From: Tabrizicola sp.
Lineage (GTDB): Bacteria; Pseudomonadota; Alphaproteobacteria; Rhodobacterales; Rhodobacteraceae
Length of the DNA stretch: 64,000 nucleotides
Direction of reading: 5' to 3'
Assembly (NCBI GenBank): GCA_025458105.1
Contig: JALOTD010000045.1
Coordinates: forward strand, 1-64,000
Shown in pieces: positions 1-9,126 of the stretch. Under the pieces are notes generated by a model. It was not told the DNA's origin. It did not search any database and saw only the letters and a list, made by a program, of their open reading frames with translations. Position numbers and translations under genes: made by a program. Within the stretch, counting starts at the first letter, position 1. The number at the start of each line of letters is the position of its first letter.

Positions 1-173
1 CGGCGGCTCCACAGGACCGGGCCGAAGCCGACCGAGAACACCTCGGAATGGATGCCTGTCCAGCGGCCCACGATGTAATGGCCGTATTCATGCACGAAGA
101 CGATGATCGACAGGGCGATGACGAAGAAGAAGACCGTCCAGACCGTGCCGCCCAGAAGTGAGACTATGTCCAT
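1..173 (-). CDS. rseP: RseP-family site-2 zinc metalloprotease, N-terminal part
   Basis: This is the first 57 codons; the rest lies beyond the left edge. The translation opens with a hydrophobic helix carrying HEYGH at residues 28-32, the HExxH zinc site of M50 intramembrane proteases that cleave anti-sigma factors in the inner membrane. It follows the dxr stop with a 2-nt gap, as in many proteobacteria where rseP lies directly after dxr. The ATG at 173 is the only sensible start. Motif and synteny agree. The PDZ domains and the second catalytic motif cannot be checked here. Confidence 0.93.
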   Translation of the reverse strand, partial: MDIVSLLGGTVWTVFFFVIALSIIVFVHEYGHYIVGRWTGIHSEVFSVGFGPVLWSR

Positions 174-175
174 GC

Positions 176-1357
176 CTACCGTGTTCCTGCCCAGCGAAGG
201 GCGATTTCACCGGCCCTTGAGCGTGCCAGATGGTTCATTTGCAGCACATCCTCAAGGGTCATTGCCGCATTTGTGCGGCCCATCTCGGGCTCGACTGCGG
301 CAAGCGTGTCCTCGACCACCCCTGCCATGTCCATGAAACCGATGCCGCCCGCCAGGAAATGGTCCAGCGCAATTTCTTTGGCCGCGTTGAAAGCCGCCCC
401 CGCCAGCCCGCGCCGCGCCATGACCTCACGCGCCAGCCGCAAGGCCGGATAGCGGGCCATTTCGGGCGCGCGGAAGCTCAGCGTCGCGATCTGCGCCAGG
501 TCCAGCCGCGCGACGGGCAGGTGCGCCCGGTCCGGCCAGTGCAGCGCATAGCCGATCGAATGGCGCATGTCGGGCGCCCCCAGATGCGCCATGATCGCCC
601 CGTCGCGGTAGCCCACCATCGAATGGATCAGGCTCTCGGGATGGATGATGACCTCGATCTGCGCAGGGTCCACGCCAAAGAATTCGCGGGTCTCGATGAC
701 CTCAAGCGCCTTGTTGAACATGGATGCCGAATCGATGGTGATCCGCTGCCCCATCGCCCAGTTCGGATGCGCGAGCGCCTCCTTGACCGTGGCCTTGGCC
801 AAAGCCTCCAGCGGCCAGTCGCGCAAGGCACCCCCGCTGGCCGTCAGAATGATCCGCTCAACCGCTGCGATGTCTTCACCTGCCAACGCCTGGAAGATCG
901 CGGAGTGCTCGCTGTCCACCGGCAGAATGCGTGCGCCATGCCTGGCCGCCTCGGCCATGAGCAGTGGCCCAGCCGTCACCAGCGTCTCCTTGTTGGCCAG
1001 GGCCAGCGTCGCCCCATGGCGCAGCGCCCGGAACCCCGGCAGCAGCCCGGCAGCACCCACAATCGCGCTCATCACCCAGTCTGCGGGCCGGTCTGCGGCA
1101 TCCGCAATCGCGCCCGGCCCCGCGCCGAACGCAACGCCCGACCCCGCCAGACGCTCGCGCAGCTCGGCCAGACCGCTCTCCTCGGCGCAGACCGCCACCT
1201 CGGCCCGCAACTCCCGCGCCACCTCGGCCAGCCGCGCGATGTTGCGCCCGCCCGTCACCGCGACCACCCGGTACGTCCCCGGTGCTGCCCGCATAAGAAG
1301 GTCCACCGTCTGCTCGCCGATCGACCCGGTGACCCCAAAGATGGAAACGCTGCGCAT
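176..1357 (-). CDS. dxr: 1-deoxy-D-xylulose 5-phosphate reductoisomerase
   Basis: Converts DXP to 2-C-methyl-D-erythritol 4-phosphate with NADPH, the committed step of the MEP isoprenoid pathway, in the cytoplasm. The 393-aa product has the usual length. Visible: the NADPH loop GVTGSIG at residues 8-14, NKET at 122-125, the metal ligands in PVDSEHSAIF (D148, E150), and the substrate motif SMFNKALEVIE with N215, K216 and E219. It overlaps the cdsA stop by one base and is followed by rseP, so it belongs to the uppS-cdsA-dxr-rseP string. Nothing appears missing. Confidence 0.97.
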   Translation of the reverse strand: MRSVSIFGVTGSIGEQTVDLLMRAAPGTYRVVAVTGGRNIARLAEVARELRAEVAVCAEESGLAELRERLAGSGVAFGAGPGAIADAADRPADWVMSAIVGAAGLLPGFRALRHGATLALANKETLVTAGPLLMAEAARHGARILPVDSEHSAIFQALAGEDIAAVERIILTASGGALRDWPLEALAKATVKEALAHPNWAMGQRITIDSASMFNKALEVIETREFFGVDPAQIEVIIHPESLIHSMVGYRDGAIMAHLGAPDMRHSIGYALHWPDRAHLPVARLDLAQIATLSFRAPEMARYPALRLAREVMARRGLAGAAFNAAKEIALDHFLAGGIGFMDMAGVVEDTLAAVEPEMGRTNAAMTLEDVLQMNHLARSRAGEIALRWAGTR

Positions 1358-2223
1358 CAGCCCGCCGCAGGCAAGGGCAGCGCCACGACCAGCCCCATGA
1401 GCATCAACGCCACCAGCGCCCCGATCAGCGCGTCGAACCGGTCAAGCACGCCCCCATGCCCCGGGATCAGGGTCGAGGCATCCTTCACCCCGCAGCGCCG
1501 CTTGATCCAGCTTTCCCAGATGTCGCCCATCTGCCCGGCAAAGGCGATCAGCACCGACAGCGCGACCAGCCCCGGCGACCCATAGCCCGCCAACCAGAAG
1601 CCAAGCCCCACCAGCGCCGCGCCGACCCAGCCCGCGACCGTGCCGCTCCAGGTCTTCTTCGGGCTGATCGCCGCCCAGAACTTCGGCCCGCCCAGTACCC
1701 GGCCCACGAAATAGCCCAGCACGTCCGAGGCAACCACGATCAAGACCAGCCACAGGATCACCGGCGTCCCCGCCGTCATCCGCAGGTCCACCAGCCCATA
1801 GCCCGCCACCAGGATCGCCACGGAATAGAGGCTCGACAGCCGCCGATCCCGCCGGTCGGTCAGCGCAATGGCCAGCGCAGGAACCAGCAGAAGGGCGGTC
1901 GCCACCGAGTCCTCGATGAAGATCGCCCCGGCCAGACTTGCACAAGCCAGCGCAGCCAGCCCCAGCGGCGTGTTCTCATGGTCCGGCGCAGTCATCTTGG
2001 CCAGTTCCCAGACCATCGCCCCGGTCAAAAGCACGACCAGAAGCGCAAAGGACAGACCCCCCAGCCAGATTTCCGCGCCACCCACCGCCACCAGCACCAC
2101 GGCCGAGACGACGCGCTTACGCAGATCCTCCCACCGTGCCACCGGACGACCAGCCGGGATCGACGCCGCCGTCGGGTCCGCTGCCGCAGCCTCAGCCTGC
2201 GCTTCCAGCGAAGGCTCGGTCAT
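1357..2223 (-). CDS. cdsA: Phosphatidate cytidylyltransferase (CDP-diglyceride synthase)
   Basis: Makes CDP-diacylglycerol from phosphatidic acid and CTP at the inner membrane, feeding phospholipid synthesis. The 288-aa product begins with about 35 polar residues and continues as a run of hydrophobic segments. Near the C-terminus it carries the family signature: KRRCGVKD followed by IPGHGGVLDRFD, which holds the conserved G-H-G-G and D-R-x-D residues. It overlaps uppS by 4 nt (ATGA) and dxr by 1 nt, which points to translational coupling. Confidence 0.96.
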   Translation of the reverse strand: MTEPSLEAQAEAAAADPTAASIPAGRPVARWEDLRKRVVSAVVLVAVGGAEIWLGGLSFALLVVLLTGAMVWELAKMTAPDHENTPLGLAALACASLAGAIFIEDSVATALLLVPALAIALTDRRDRRLSSLYSVAILVAGYGLVDLRMTAGTPVILWLVLIVVASDVLGYFVGRVLGGPKFWAAISPKKTWSGTVAGWVGAALVGLGFWLAGYGSPGLVALSVLIAFAGQMGDIWESWIKRRCGVKDASTLIPGHGGVLDRFDALIGALVALMLMGLVVALPLPAAG

Positions 2224-2954
2224 TTCAGGACGCCCCCGAACCGCCGCTCACGGTTGCCAAAGCGCGCAACGATCCCTGCCAGTTCCTCAGCCGTGAAGTC
2301 AGGCCACAGCGTGCCGGTGAATTCATATTCCGCATAGGCCGCCTGCCAGGGCAGGAAGTTCGATGTCCGCGTCTCGCCGCTGGTGCGCAGCACGAGGTCC
2401 GGGTCCGGCAGGCCACCGGTGTCGAGCGCCCCCGCAAAGGCCCCCTCGGTCAGGTCCGCCGGGGTCAAGAGCCCCGCCGCCACCTGCTCGGCCAGCTTCC
2501 GCGTGGCGCGCACGATCTCGTCCCGTCCACCATAGTTCACCGCGACCGTCAGGTTCAGCCGCTCACACCCCGCCGTCCGCGCCTCGATCCCGGCCATCAG
2601 GCGCTGCAGCTTGGGGTCCAGGCGGCTACGGTCACCGATAAAGCGCATCCGGACGCCCGCCTTGGCCAGCCGGTCCGCCTCACGCTCGATATAGCGGGCA
2701 AAGATCGCCATCAGGCCCAGGACTTCTTCGGTGGACCGCTTCCAGTTCTCGGTGGAAAAGGCGTACAGCGTCAGCCACTTGATCCCCAGATCGGGCGCGG
2801 CCTTGACGATGTCGCGCACCCGTTCCGCCCCGCGGCGATGGCCAACAAGGCGCGGCCAGCCCCGGTTCGTCGCCCAGCGGCCGTTCCCGTCCATGATGAT
2901 CGCCAGATGGTTGACCGGCCGAAGGCCTGCCTCGTTTGCCAGATCCTTCGACAC
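2220..2954 (-). CDS. uppS: Undecaprenyl diphosphate synthase (cis-prenyltransferase)
   Basis: Adds isopentenyl units to farnesyl diphosphate to make the C55 carrier lipid for peptidoglycan. The motif AIIMDGNGRWA (D22, N24, R26, W27) is the active-site signature, and TLYAFSTENW is the second conserved block. I chose the GTG at 2954, giving 244 aa. An in-frame ATG at 3059 would overlap frr by about 90 nt and add a low-complexity, non-homologous extension. The gene starts 11 nt after the frr stop and overlaps cdsA by 4 nt. Confidence 0.95.
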   Translation of the reverse strand: MSKDLANEAGLRPVNHLAIIMDGNGRWATNRGWPRLVGHRRGAERVRDIVKAAPDLGIKWLTLYAFSTENWKRSTEEVLGLMAIFARYIEREADRLAKAGVRMRFIGDRSRLDPKLQRLMAGIEARTAGCERLNLTVAVNYGGRDEIVRATRKLAEQVAAGLLTPADLTEGAFAGALDTGGLPDPDLVLRTSGETRTSNFLPWQAAYAEYEFTGTLWPDFTAEELAGIVARFGNRERRFGGVLK

Positions 2955-2965
2955 GCCGGGCCCCC

Positions 2966-3532
2966 TCAGACCTGCATGATCTCGGCCTGCTTGGCCTCCA
3001 GCGCCTTGTCCACGGCCGCAATCGCCTTGTCGGTCATGTCCTGCACTTCCTCCGACCACATCTTCTGGTCGTCCTCGCTCATCCCCGCCGACTTCGCCTT
3101 CTTGATCTGGTCCATCCCGTCCCGGCGGACGTTGCGGATCGCGATCTTGGCGTTCTCGGCATAACCCGCCGCCACTTTCGACAGCTGCTTGCGGCGTTCC
3201 TCGTTCAGTTCCGGGATCGGCAGGCGGATCAGCGGGCCGTCCGTCACCGGGTTGATCCCGATGCCGCTTTCGCGAATGGCCTTCTCCACCTTCGAGATCA
3301 TCCCCTTGTCCCAGACGTTGATGACCACCATCCGCGGCTCGGGCACGTTCACGGTGCCAAGTTGGTTGATCGGCGTCATCTGGCCATAGGCGTCCACCAT
3401 GATCGGATCGACGATCGAGGCAGAGGCCCGCCCCGTCCGAAGCGAGGCAAATTCATGCTTCAACGCCGCCATCGCCCCATCCATCCGGCGCTGCAGGTCG
3501 TCGGTGTCGATCTCGATCTCTTCATGAGCCAT
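2966..3532 (-). CDS. frr: Ribosome recycling factor
   Basis: Splits post-termination 70S complexes together with EF-G. At 188 aa it is close to the usual 185. Conserved blocks include [14 protein letters not shown], the region around VNVPEPRM, and a C-terminal helix with [14 protein letters not shown]. It is the promoter-proximal member of the frr-uppS-cdsA-dxr-rseP series. A 94-nt gap with no clear coding potential separates it from the unknown gene upstream. Confidence 0.97.
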   Translation of the reverse strand: MAHEEIEIDTDDLQRRMDGAMAALKHEFASLRTGRASASIVDPIMVDAYGQMTPINQLGTVNVPEPRMVVINVWDKGMISKVEKAIRESGIGINPVTDGPLIRLPIPELNEERRKQLSKVAAGYAENAKIAIRNVRRDGMDQIKKAKSAGMSEDDQKMWSEEVQDMTDKAIAAVDKALEAKQAEIMQV

Positions 3533-3626
3533 GGGTCATGTCCTTCTTGCCTTGGCGCTCGGGCCTGTCCAAGCGGTTTTCGGCTCTATAGCAGAGGCGT
3601 GGGCCAGGGGTATAGGCCCAAGCACC

Positions 3627-4475
3627 CTACCCTGTTGCCTCATCGTAATGACACAAGGGCGGCCGTGGCGTGCCCCGGTCGGTACCGGTCATCCCTTCAT
3701 GCCAACCCGCTGCCATCCCGATCAGGTCATATTCATACCATAGCCACGCGTTGATCCGGGGCTGGTCTTCCAAAGGGACATTCGGATCAACCCCCTGGAT
3801 CGTCGCGGTAAAGCGCGCCATGACGGACTGCTCGAACGGCAGGTCGCCTGACGACGCGCCAGCGCAAGGCATCGCAGCCCCCAGCGCGCGGACGTATTCG
3901 CCAAATCCGGTGGTCAGCGCCACGTGACTGTCCCGCAGAACAGGGATGTCAGGCACTTCGGCGCATGCGCCGGCCAGGCTTTGAAACGCGATCGGCGTTT
4001 GCAGAATGGACGGCGAATAGAATCGCAGATCACCGGCCATCAGCCCGGCTGCGATGAAGGCGATGTGTTCCGAGAAACCGGCACCGGGCACGCCGCCGTT
4101 CATCTTGTCGAAAAGCTCGCTGGCGCCCACCACGAAGCATCCGGGCATGCCGTCGGACGCGTGGGCGTCAACGGCAGACGTGATCGCAGCAATTTCGGGT
4201 GAAGAGACAGAATAGGCGCTGCGTATGTCCGGAAGGCGGATCGTACAGACTGCTTCGCCAAGGACGACATACTCTCCCTGCTGAACGGCTGTGCCATCGG
4301 ACAGGCTTTGCGCAACCAGCGCACCAATCGTATCCGCACTGAAGCCCGTCGCCTCGGCCGCTGCGCGACTTGCCGGTCCGAAAGTGCAACCCTGCCCGCC
4401 CATGAAAGCGAGAAGCTCCGTATCCGCTACCGCAGGCGTGCCCGCCACGCTCAGCACGGCGAGCGCCGCCCTCAC
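3627..4475 (-). CDS. Secreted protein of unknown function between pyrH and frr
   Basis: A 282-aa protein with a short signal-peptide-like start (residues 1-17, ending A-V-A before D18), so it is probably periplasmic. I do not recognise the family. It has at least six cysteines spread along the chain (for example QGCTF, AVCTI, PGCFV, PCAGA, PLCHY), compatible with disulfides outside the cytoplasm. The GTG start at 4475 overlaps the pyrH TGA (GTGA), so it is translationally coupled to pyrH. That start is short on positive charge for a signal peptide, so secretion is an inference. It interrupts the usual pyrH-frr neighbourhood. Confidence 0.7.
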   Translation of the reverse strand: MRAALAVLSVAGTPAVADTELLAFMGGQGCTFGPASRAAAEATGFSADTIGALVAQSLSDGTAVQQGEYVVLGEAVCTIRLPDIRSAYSVSSPEIAAITSAVDAHASDGMPGCFVVGASELFDKMNGGVPGAGFSEHIAFIAAGLMAGDLRFYSPSILQTPIAFQSLAGACAEVPDIPVLRDSHVALTTGFGEYVRALGAAMPCAGASSGDLPFEQSVMARFTATIQGVDPNVPLEDQPRINAWLWYEYDLIGMAAGWHEGMTGTDRGTPRPPLCHYDEATG

Positions 4476-5194
4476 CCCTGCACCCGGGTATAGGTCCCCT
4501 GCCCGGCCAGGATTCCCCGGAACCCGCCCGGCTCGTCCAGGCTGAAGACAATGATCGGCAGGTCGTTGTCCCGCGCCAGCGCAATCGCGGTCGCGTCCAT
4601 CACGCCCAGGTGCTTCTCCAGCACCTCGTCATAGGTGACATGGTCGTAACGCTTTGCATCGGCGTGCTTCTTCGGGTCCTTGTCATAGACCCCGTCGACC
4701 TTGGTGCCCTTGAAGATCGCCTGACAGGCCATTTCGCTGGCCCGCAGGGTCGCCGCCGTATCAGTGGTGAAGTAGGGGTTTCCGGTTCCGGCGGCAAAGA
4801 TGCAGACCCGCTTCTTCTCCAGGTGACGCACGGCCCGACGGCGGATGTAGGGCTCACACACCTGATCCATCGGGATAGCGCTGATGACCCGGGTGAAAAC
4901 CCCGATCGCCTCCAGCGCCGACTGCATCGCCAGCGCGTTCATCACCGTCGCCAGCATCCCCATGTAGTCGGCCGTCGTCCGCTCCATCCCCTGGGCCGAC
5001 CCCTGCAAGCCCCGGAAGATGTTGCCACCCCCGATCACCATGCAGATCTCGACCCCCAGGTCGCGGACCGACTTCACCTCTTCGGCGATGCGCGCAACCG
5101 TCGGCGGGTGCAGGCCATAACCCTGGTCGCCCATCAGCGCCTCGCCACTGATCTTCAGCATCACACGGCTGTACTTGGTGGCTGGCCCGGACAT
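4472..5194 (-). CDS. pyrH: UMP kinase
   Basis: Phosphorylates UMP to UDP with ATP; a cytoplasmic hexamer of the amino-acid-kinase fold. The product is 240 aa. Motifs: KISGEALMG near the N-terminus, IGGGNIFRG, and [15 protein letters not shown] around the nucleotide site. The ATG at 5194 was chosen because upstream in-frame sequence runs into the divergent miaA start region and is not UMP-kinase-like. It is divergent from miaA with only 43 nt between the starts, so the promoters must overlap. The stop overlaps the next gene by 4 nt. Confidence 0.96.
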   Translation of the reverse strand: MSGPATKYSRVMLKISGEALMGDQGYGLHPPTVARIAEEVKSVRDLGVEICMVIGGGNIFRGLQGSAQGMERTTADYMGMLATVMNALAMQSALEAIGVFTRVISAIPMDQVCEPYIRRRAVRHLEKKRVCIFAAGTGNPYFTTDTAATLRASEMACQAIFKGTKVDGVYDKDPKKHADAKRYDHVTYDEVLEKHLGVMDATAIALARDNDLPIIVFSLDEPGGFRGILAGQGTYTRVQG

Positions 5195-5237
5195 CGTACC
5201 CCCTGCATATCGTTTTGTATTTGGACTGGGGCGCAAA

Positions 5238-6143
5238 ATGTCGCAAAACGCGGACAGGTTCAACCGGGGTTTCGCCTTGCGGATCGACAGCCTATCGCGC
5301 GAAGCGCCCATCCTGATCGCCGGTCCCACCGCCAGCGGCAAATCGGCCCTGGCGATGGACCTTGCGGCGCGCGACGGGCGGCTGATCGTCAACGCCGACG
5401 CCCTGCAGGTCTATGACAACTGGCGCATCCTGACCGCGCGACCCAGTGCGGCGGACGAGGCCGCCCTGCCCCATGCGCTCTACGGCCACATTGCCCGCGA
5501 CCAGCCCTATTCCGTCGGCCATTGGCTGCGCGAAGTCGCGCCTCTTCTGTCGCGTCCTGTGGTCATCGTGGGCGGAACCGGTCTGAATTTCACGGCCTTG
5601 ACCCGGGGCCTCGCGGAAATCCCCGAGGTGCCCGCCAGGGTCCGTGCAGAGGCCGATGCCCGCCTGGCCAGCGAAGGTCGCGCCGCACTCCTGGCCGAGC
5701 TTGACCCCGCTACCGCCGCCCGGATCGACCCCCTGAACCCGGTCCGTGTGCAGCGCGCCTGGGAGGTCTGGCGCGCCACTGGGCGGGGTCTCGCAAGCTG
5801 GCAGGACAACACCCCCACCCCGCTTTTGCCGGTAGACACCGCGGAAACCCTTGTTCTGCAACCAGAAAAGGACTGGCTGAACCGGCGGATCGAGCAGCGC
5901 TTTGCAGCGATGCTGGCCGCAGGAGCCTTGGACGAGGTCCAAAAGAACCTGACCGGCTGGTCGCCCGGGCTGCCGTCTTCGCGCGCCATCGGCGGGCCGG
6001 AACTCGTCGCGCATCTTCGGGGCGAGATGACGTATGACGAAGCCGTCGAAAAGGCGATTCTGGCCAGCCGTCAATATGCCAAACGACAACGCACCTGGTT
6101 CAGATCGAACATGGGGGCGTGGACCAAGCTTTTATTGCCGTAA
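5238..6143 (+). CDS. miaA: tRNA dimethylallyltransferase
   Basis: Transfers dimethylallyl to A37 of tRNAs that read UNN codons. The 301-aa product has the P-loop [11 protein letters not shown], the substrate motif [11 protein letters not shown], the VGGTGLN block and the C-terminal [13 protein letters not shown] block. An earlier in-frame GTG at 5175 would run into pyrH on the other strand; ATG 5238 gives the normal length. Divergent from pyrH. Confidence 0.95.
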   Translation: MSQNADRFNRGFALRIDSLSREAPILIAGPTASGKSALAMDLAARDGRLIVNADALQVYDNWRILTARPSAADEAALPHALYGHIARDQPYSVGHWLREVAPLLSRPVVIVGGTGLNFTALTRGLAEIPEVPARVRAEADARLASEGRAALLAELDPATAARIDPLNPVRVQRAWEVWRATGRGLASWQDNTPTPLLPVDTAETLVLQPEKDWLNRRIEQRFAAMLAAGALDEVQKNLTGWSPGLPSSRAIGGPELVAHLRGEMTYDEAVEKAILASRQYAKRQRTWFRSNMGAWTKLLLP

Positions 6144-6179
6144 AACGACTTACACCGCGTTCTTCGTCTTGATTTCTGC

Positions 6180-6225
6180 TTGCCCACAGAGTTATGCACA
6201 GGTTTTCGAACCCAAGGTGGATAAC
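6180..6225. promoter_or_regulatory. Cluster of three DnaA-box-like nonamers
   Basis: In the 169-nt gap between miaA and the AraC gene there is a perfect TTATNCACA match (TTATGCACA at 6192-6200). It is flanked by TTGCCCACA at 6180-6188 and, on the other strand, TTATCCACC at 6216-6224. Three near-consensus boxes in 45 bp exceed what I would expect in GC-rich DNA. They could mark DnaA regulation or titration. There is no AT-rich unwinding region, so I do not call an origin. Confidence 0.35.
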
Positions 6226-6312
6226 TCTGCGCCAGTCTTGCTGTTTTTGCTTGGGTTACGCCGGACGGACTGCTTAACTGACCTTGCCCCTGCAAACTCT
6301 CGGAAACTGCCC

Positions 6313-7110
6313 ATGTCGCTTGTGCCTCAGCCCTCGCCGTTGCGTCTTGTTGCCATTCCGCGCTTGGCTGCTGGTGGGCGTTGGCGTGTCGAGGCTATGC
6401 GGTCCCTGTCCGAAGGCTGCCTTCTGTGGTTCACCAAAGGGCAAGGCCGGATCACCATTTCCGGCGTCACGCGCGGCTACACGGCCCACAACGCAATCTT
6501 CATCCCGCCCGGCGTCATGCACGGGTTCGAGGCTGGGCCGCAGGTCTTTGGCACGGCTGTCTTCTTCGGGCGCGGTTCGCAGGTGGCGCTGCCGAAATCG
6601 CCCTTGCATCTGCGCATCCGCGAAGTCCATGCGCAGCAAGAGGTCAACATCCTGCTCGACTCGATCCTGCGCGAGCTGGAAAGCGATACCCCCGCCCATG
6701 ACCGCGCCGCCGAGGCCTATGTCGGTCTCCTTGGCGTCTGGTTGGAACGTCAGGCCCGCAAGGCCGACCCCGAGGCGCCGCGCCCCGATGCCACCCGCCG
6801 ACTGGTCGCGCGCTATACTGCCCTACTGGAACGCAACTTCCGCACCGGCATGGGCGTGGCCGACTTTGCCGCCGCGCTGGGCGTGACGCCGACGCATCTG
6901 ACACGCTGCTGCAACATCGCCTGCGGCAAGCCAGCCATCGCTCTTCTGCAGGATCGCCGAATCTTCGAGGCCCGCAAGCTTCTGGCCGAGACCCGCCTGC
7001 CGGTCGGGCGCATTGCCGAACAGCTCGGGTTCAACTCGCCGGCCTACTTCACCCGCGCTTTCCAGCATCTGACCGGCAAGTCGCCGTCCGCCTTCCGCCG
7101 CTCGGCCTGA
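6313..7110 (+). CDS. AraC-family regulator with cupin-like sensor domain
   Basis: A 265-aa DNA-binding regulator. The N-terminal third (for example IFIPPGVMHGFEAG) looks like the AraC cupin ligand pocket. The C-terminal 100 residues hold two helix-turn-helix units: GVADFAAALGVTPTHLTR, and the signature region IAEQLGFNSPAYFTRAF ending with GKSPSAFRR. The ATG at 6313 was chosen because the longer in-frame reading overlaps miaA. It lies 267 nt upstream of the peptide-type ABC operon on the same strand and may control it; the ligand is unknown. Confidence 0.88.
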   Translation: MSLVPQPSPLRLVAIPRLAAGGRWRVEAMRSLSEGCLLWFTKGQGRITISGVTRGYTAHNAIFIPPGVMHGFEAGPQVFGTAVFFGRGSQVALPKSPLHLRIREVHAQQEVNILLDSILRELESDTPAHDRAAEAYVGLLGVWLERQARKADPEAPRPDATRRLVARYTALLERNFRTGMGVADFAAALGVTPTHLTRCCNIACGKPAIALLQDRRIFEARKLLAETRLPVGRIAEQLGFNSPAYFTRAFQHLTGKSPSAFRRSA

Positions 7111-7377
7111 AAGCTACCTTCGGCAAAGTTGCAAGCCGCGACCGTCCATGTCTGTTTCCGACAGGCGATTGGGCCTTTTCGACATGAGCAGGTCGCAAAT
7201 GCACCTTGATGCGGCGAAAGCAGTCGTTGACGTGAGGCTGAAAAAGTTGCGCAATGGATGTTGGAGAGCGTTGGGGAAGCTTCTCGGTCAGGGCGGACAT
7301 CAAGCACCGTCCTCCTGCGAAGCCGGACCCGGCGATACCAGAAACAAAAGCGATAAGAACCTGACAGGGAGACGAGA

Positions 7378-9012
7378 ATGACCAACTTCAATGGCGCTGC
7401 CGGTCTGCACCCGGCGGCAACTATGCACGCCGAGGAATACCGCGCCGGAAAACTTAGCCGCCGCGAATTCCTGACGCGCTCGACCGCGCTGGGCGTCAGC
7501 GCCGCTGCTGCCTATGGCCTCATCGGGCTGTCAGCCCCAGCCCAGGCGCAAGAGGCCAAGGTGGGCGGGATCGTCCGCTGCGCGATGGAAGTGAAGGGCA
7601 CCAAGGACCCACGCCTGGCAGACTGGCCGCAAATTGCCAACGTCTATCGCGGCTGGCTGGAATATCTGATCCAGTACAATGCCGACGGCACGTTCGAAGG
7701 CCGCCTGCTGGAAAGCTGGGAAGCCAACGCCGACGCCACCCAATACACGCTGAAGGTCCGTCCGGGCATCACCTGGAACAACGGTGACCCCTTCACCGCA
7801 GACGACGTGGTGCGCAACTTCGCTCGTTGGGCTGATGGCAATGTCGAAGGCAACGCGATGGCCTCGCGCTTCCCGGGCCTGGTCGACGCAGCAACCAAGA
7901 CCCTGCGCGACGGCGCGGTGGTCAAGGTCGACGACATGACCGTCCAGCTGAACATGTCGGAGTCCGACGTGGCTGTGGTCCCGAACCTGGCCGACTATCC
8001 GGCCGCGGTGGTTCATTCCAGCTTTGTCGATGGCGAAGACCCCTCGGCCAACCCGATCGGCACCGGCCCCTACGTCCCGCAAGAGGTTGCGGTCGGACAG
8101 AAGGCCGTTCTGGTCCGCGCGCCGAACCACACCTGGTGGGGCGGCACGGCACCCTTGGACGAGATCCACTACATCGACTTCGGCACCGACCCCTCGACCA
8201 TGGTGGCACTTGCCGGCTCGGACGAGATCGACTGCAACTACGAGACCACCGGCGACTTCATCGAGCAGATGGACGCGCTCGGCTGGCAGAAAAAGGAAGT
8301 CGTCACCGCTGCGACCATCGTCGTGCGGATGAACTCGGCCACCTCCGACCTTTACAAGGACAAGGCCGTGCGTCAGGCGATCCAGCTGGCGGTCGATCCG
8401 AAGGTCGTGCTGGAACTCGGCTACAACAACCTGGGCACCACGGCGGAAAACCACCACGCCTGCCCGGTGCACCCGGAATATGCCCAGCTTCCGCCCCAGA
8501 CCATCGATCCGTCGAAACTGGCCCCAGCACTTGAAGCCGCCGGCCTGACCGGGGCCGAGTTCGAGGTTATCTCGCTGGATGACGGTTTCGAGGCCGCGAC
8601 GACTGCCGCCGTGGTGGCACAGCTGAAGGACGCCGGGCTGAACGTCAAGCACACGGTCATGCCGGGCTCGACCTTCTGGAACGACTGGCAGAAGTACCCG
8701 TTCTCCTCGACGACCTGGAACCACCGCCCGCTTGCGGTGCAGAACATGTCGCTGGCCTACACTTCGACGGGGTCCTGGAACGAAACCGGTATGGCCAATG
8801 CCGAGTTCGACGCCGCGATGACCCAAGCTCTGGCGCTGGCCGATGCCGACGCCCGGCGCGAGGTGGCCGCCAAGCTGCAGGCCATCCTGCAGGACGAAGG
8901 CTACATCATCCAGCCCTACTGGCGGTCGCTCTTCGCCCATGTGAAGGAAGGCTTCAACGTCGAACGCCATCCCTCGAACGAGCATCAGCACTACAAGTGG
9001 TCGGTGGCCTGA
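7378..9012 (+). CDS. Peptide/nickel-type ABC transporter substrate-binding protein (Tat-exported)
   Basis: A 544-aa SBP_bac_5 (cluster C) periplasmic binding protein. The twin-arginine motif SRREFL at residues 27-32, a hydrophobic stretch and a probable cleavage after AQA at about residue 57 indicate Tat export. The body has the family pattern for extended-peptide or sugar-oligomer binders, including YTLKVRPGITWNNGDPFTA. A GC hairpin follows the stop, and the two permeases and a fused ATPase come next, so this is the first gene of a complete importer. The true substrate cannot be read from sequence. Confidence 0.93.
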   Translation: MTNFNGAAGLHPAATMHAEEYRAGKLSRREFLTRSTALGVSAAAAYGLIGLSAPAQAQEAKVGGIVRCAMEVKGTKDPRLADWPQIANVYRGWLEYLIQYNADGTFEGRLLESWEANADATQYTLKVRPGITWNNGDPFTADDVVRNFARWADGNVEGNAMASRFPGLVDAATKTLRDGAVVKVDDMTVQLNMSESDVAVVPNLADYPAAVVHSSFVDGEDPSANPIGTGPYVPQEVAVGQKAVLVRAPNHTWWGGTAPLDEIHYIDFGTDPSTMVALAGSDEIDCNYETTGDFIEQMDALGWQKKEVVTAATIVVRMNSATSDLYKDKAVRQAIQLAVDPKVVLELGYNNLGTTAENHHACPVHPEYAQLPPQTIDPSKLAPALEAAGLTGAEFEVISLDDGFEAATTAAVVAQLKDAGLNVKHTVMPGSTFWNDWQKYPFSSTTWNHRPLAVQNMSLAYTSTGSWNETGMANAEFDAAMTQALALADADARREVAAKLQAILQDEGYIIQPYWRSLFAHVKEGFNVERHPSNEHQHYKWSVA

Positions 9013-9026
9013 TCCGGTGACAGTCT

Positions 9027-9054
9027 GGGCGCGCTTGACGGCGCGCCCGGTTTT
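9027..9054 (+). terminator. GC hairpin after the binding-protein gene
   Basis: Arms GGGCGCGC (9027-9034) and GCGCGCCC (9041-9048) with a 6-nt loop, then GGTTTT. Such a partial terminator or 3' stabilising hairpin after the binding protein is common in ABC operons and raises its level relative to the permeases (inference). Confidence 0.6.
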
Positions 9055-9126
9055 CCGCCCCGCCCCAGCCTGCCGTCGTCAGCGCCCGCGCTGTAGACTT
9101 TGCCCGCACGGAGCAGAGGTAGCCTC

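Noticed and set aside
230-1585. Long plus-strand open frame opposite dxr and cdsA
   Set aside because: A shadow of the high-GC codon pattern; the protein is Arg/Pro/His-rich with no motif, while the minus strand encodes clear dxr and cdsA.
6144-6312. Replication origin
   Set aside because: DnaA-like boxes exist, but there is no AT-rich unwinding region and no dnaA, parAB, gidA or hemE neighbourhood.
7227-7260. Sigma-70 promoter TTGACG before the ABC operon
   Set aside because: No acceptable -10 box at 16-18 nt, so not listed as a feature.
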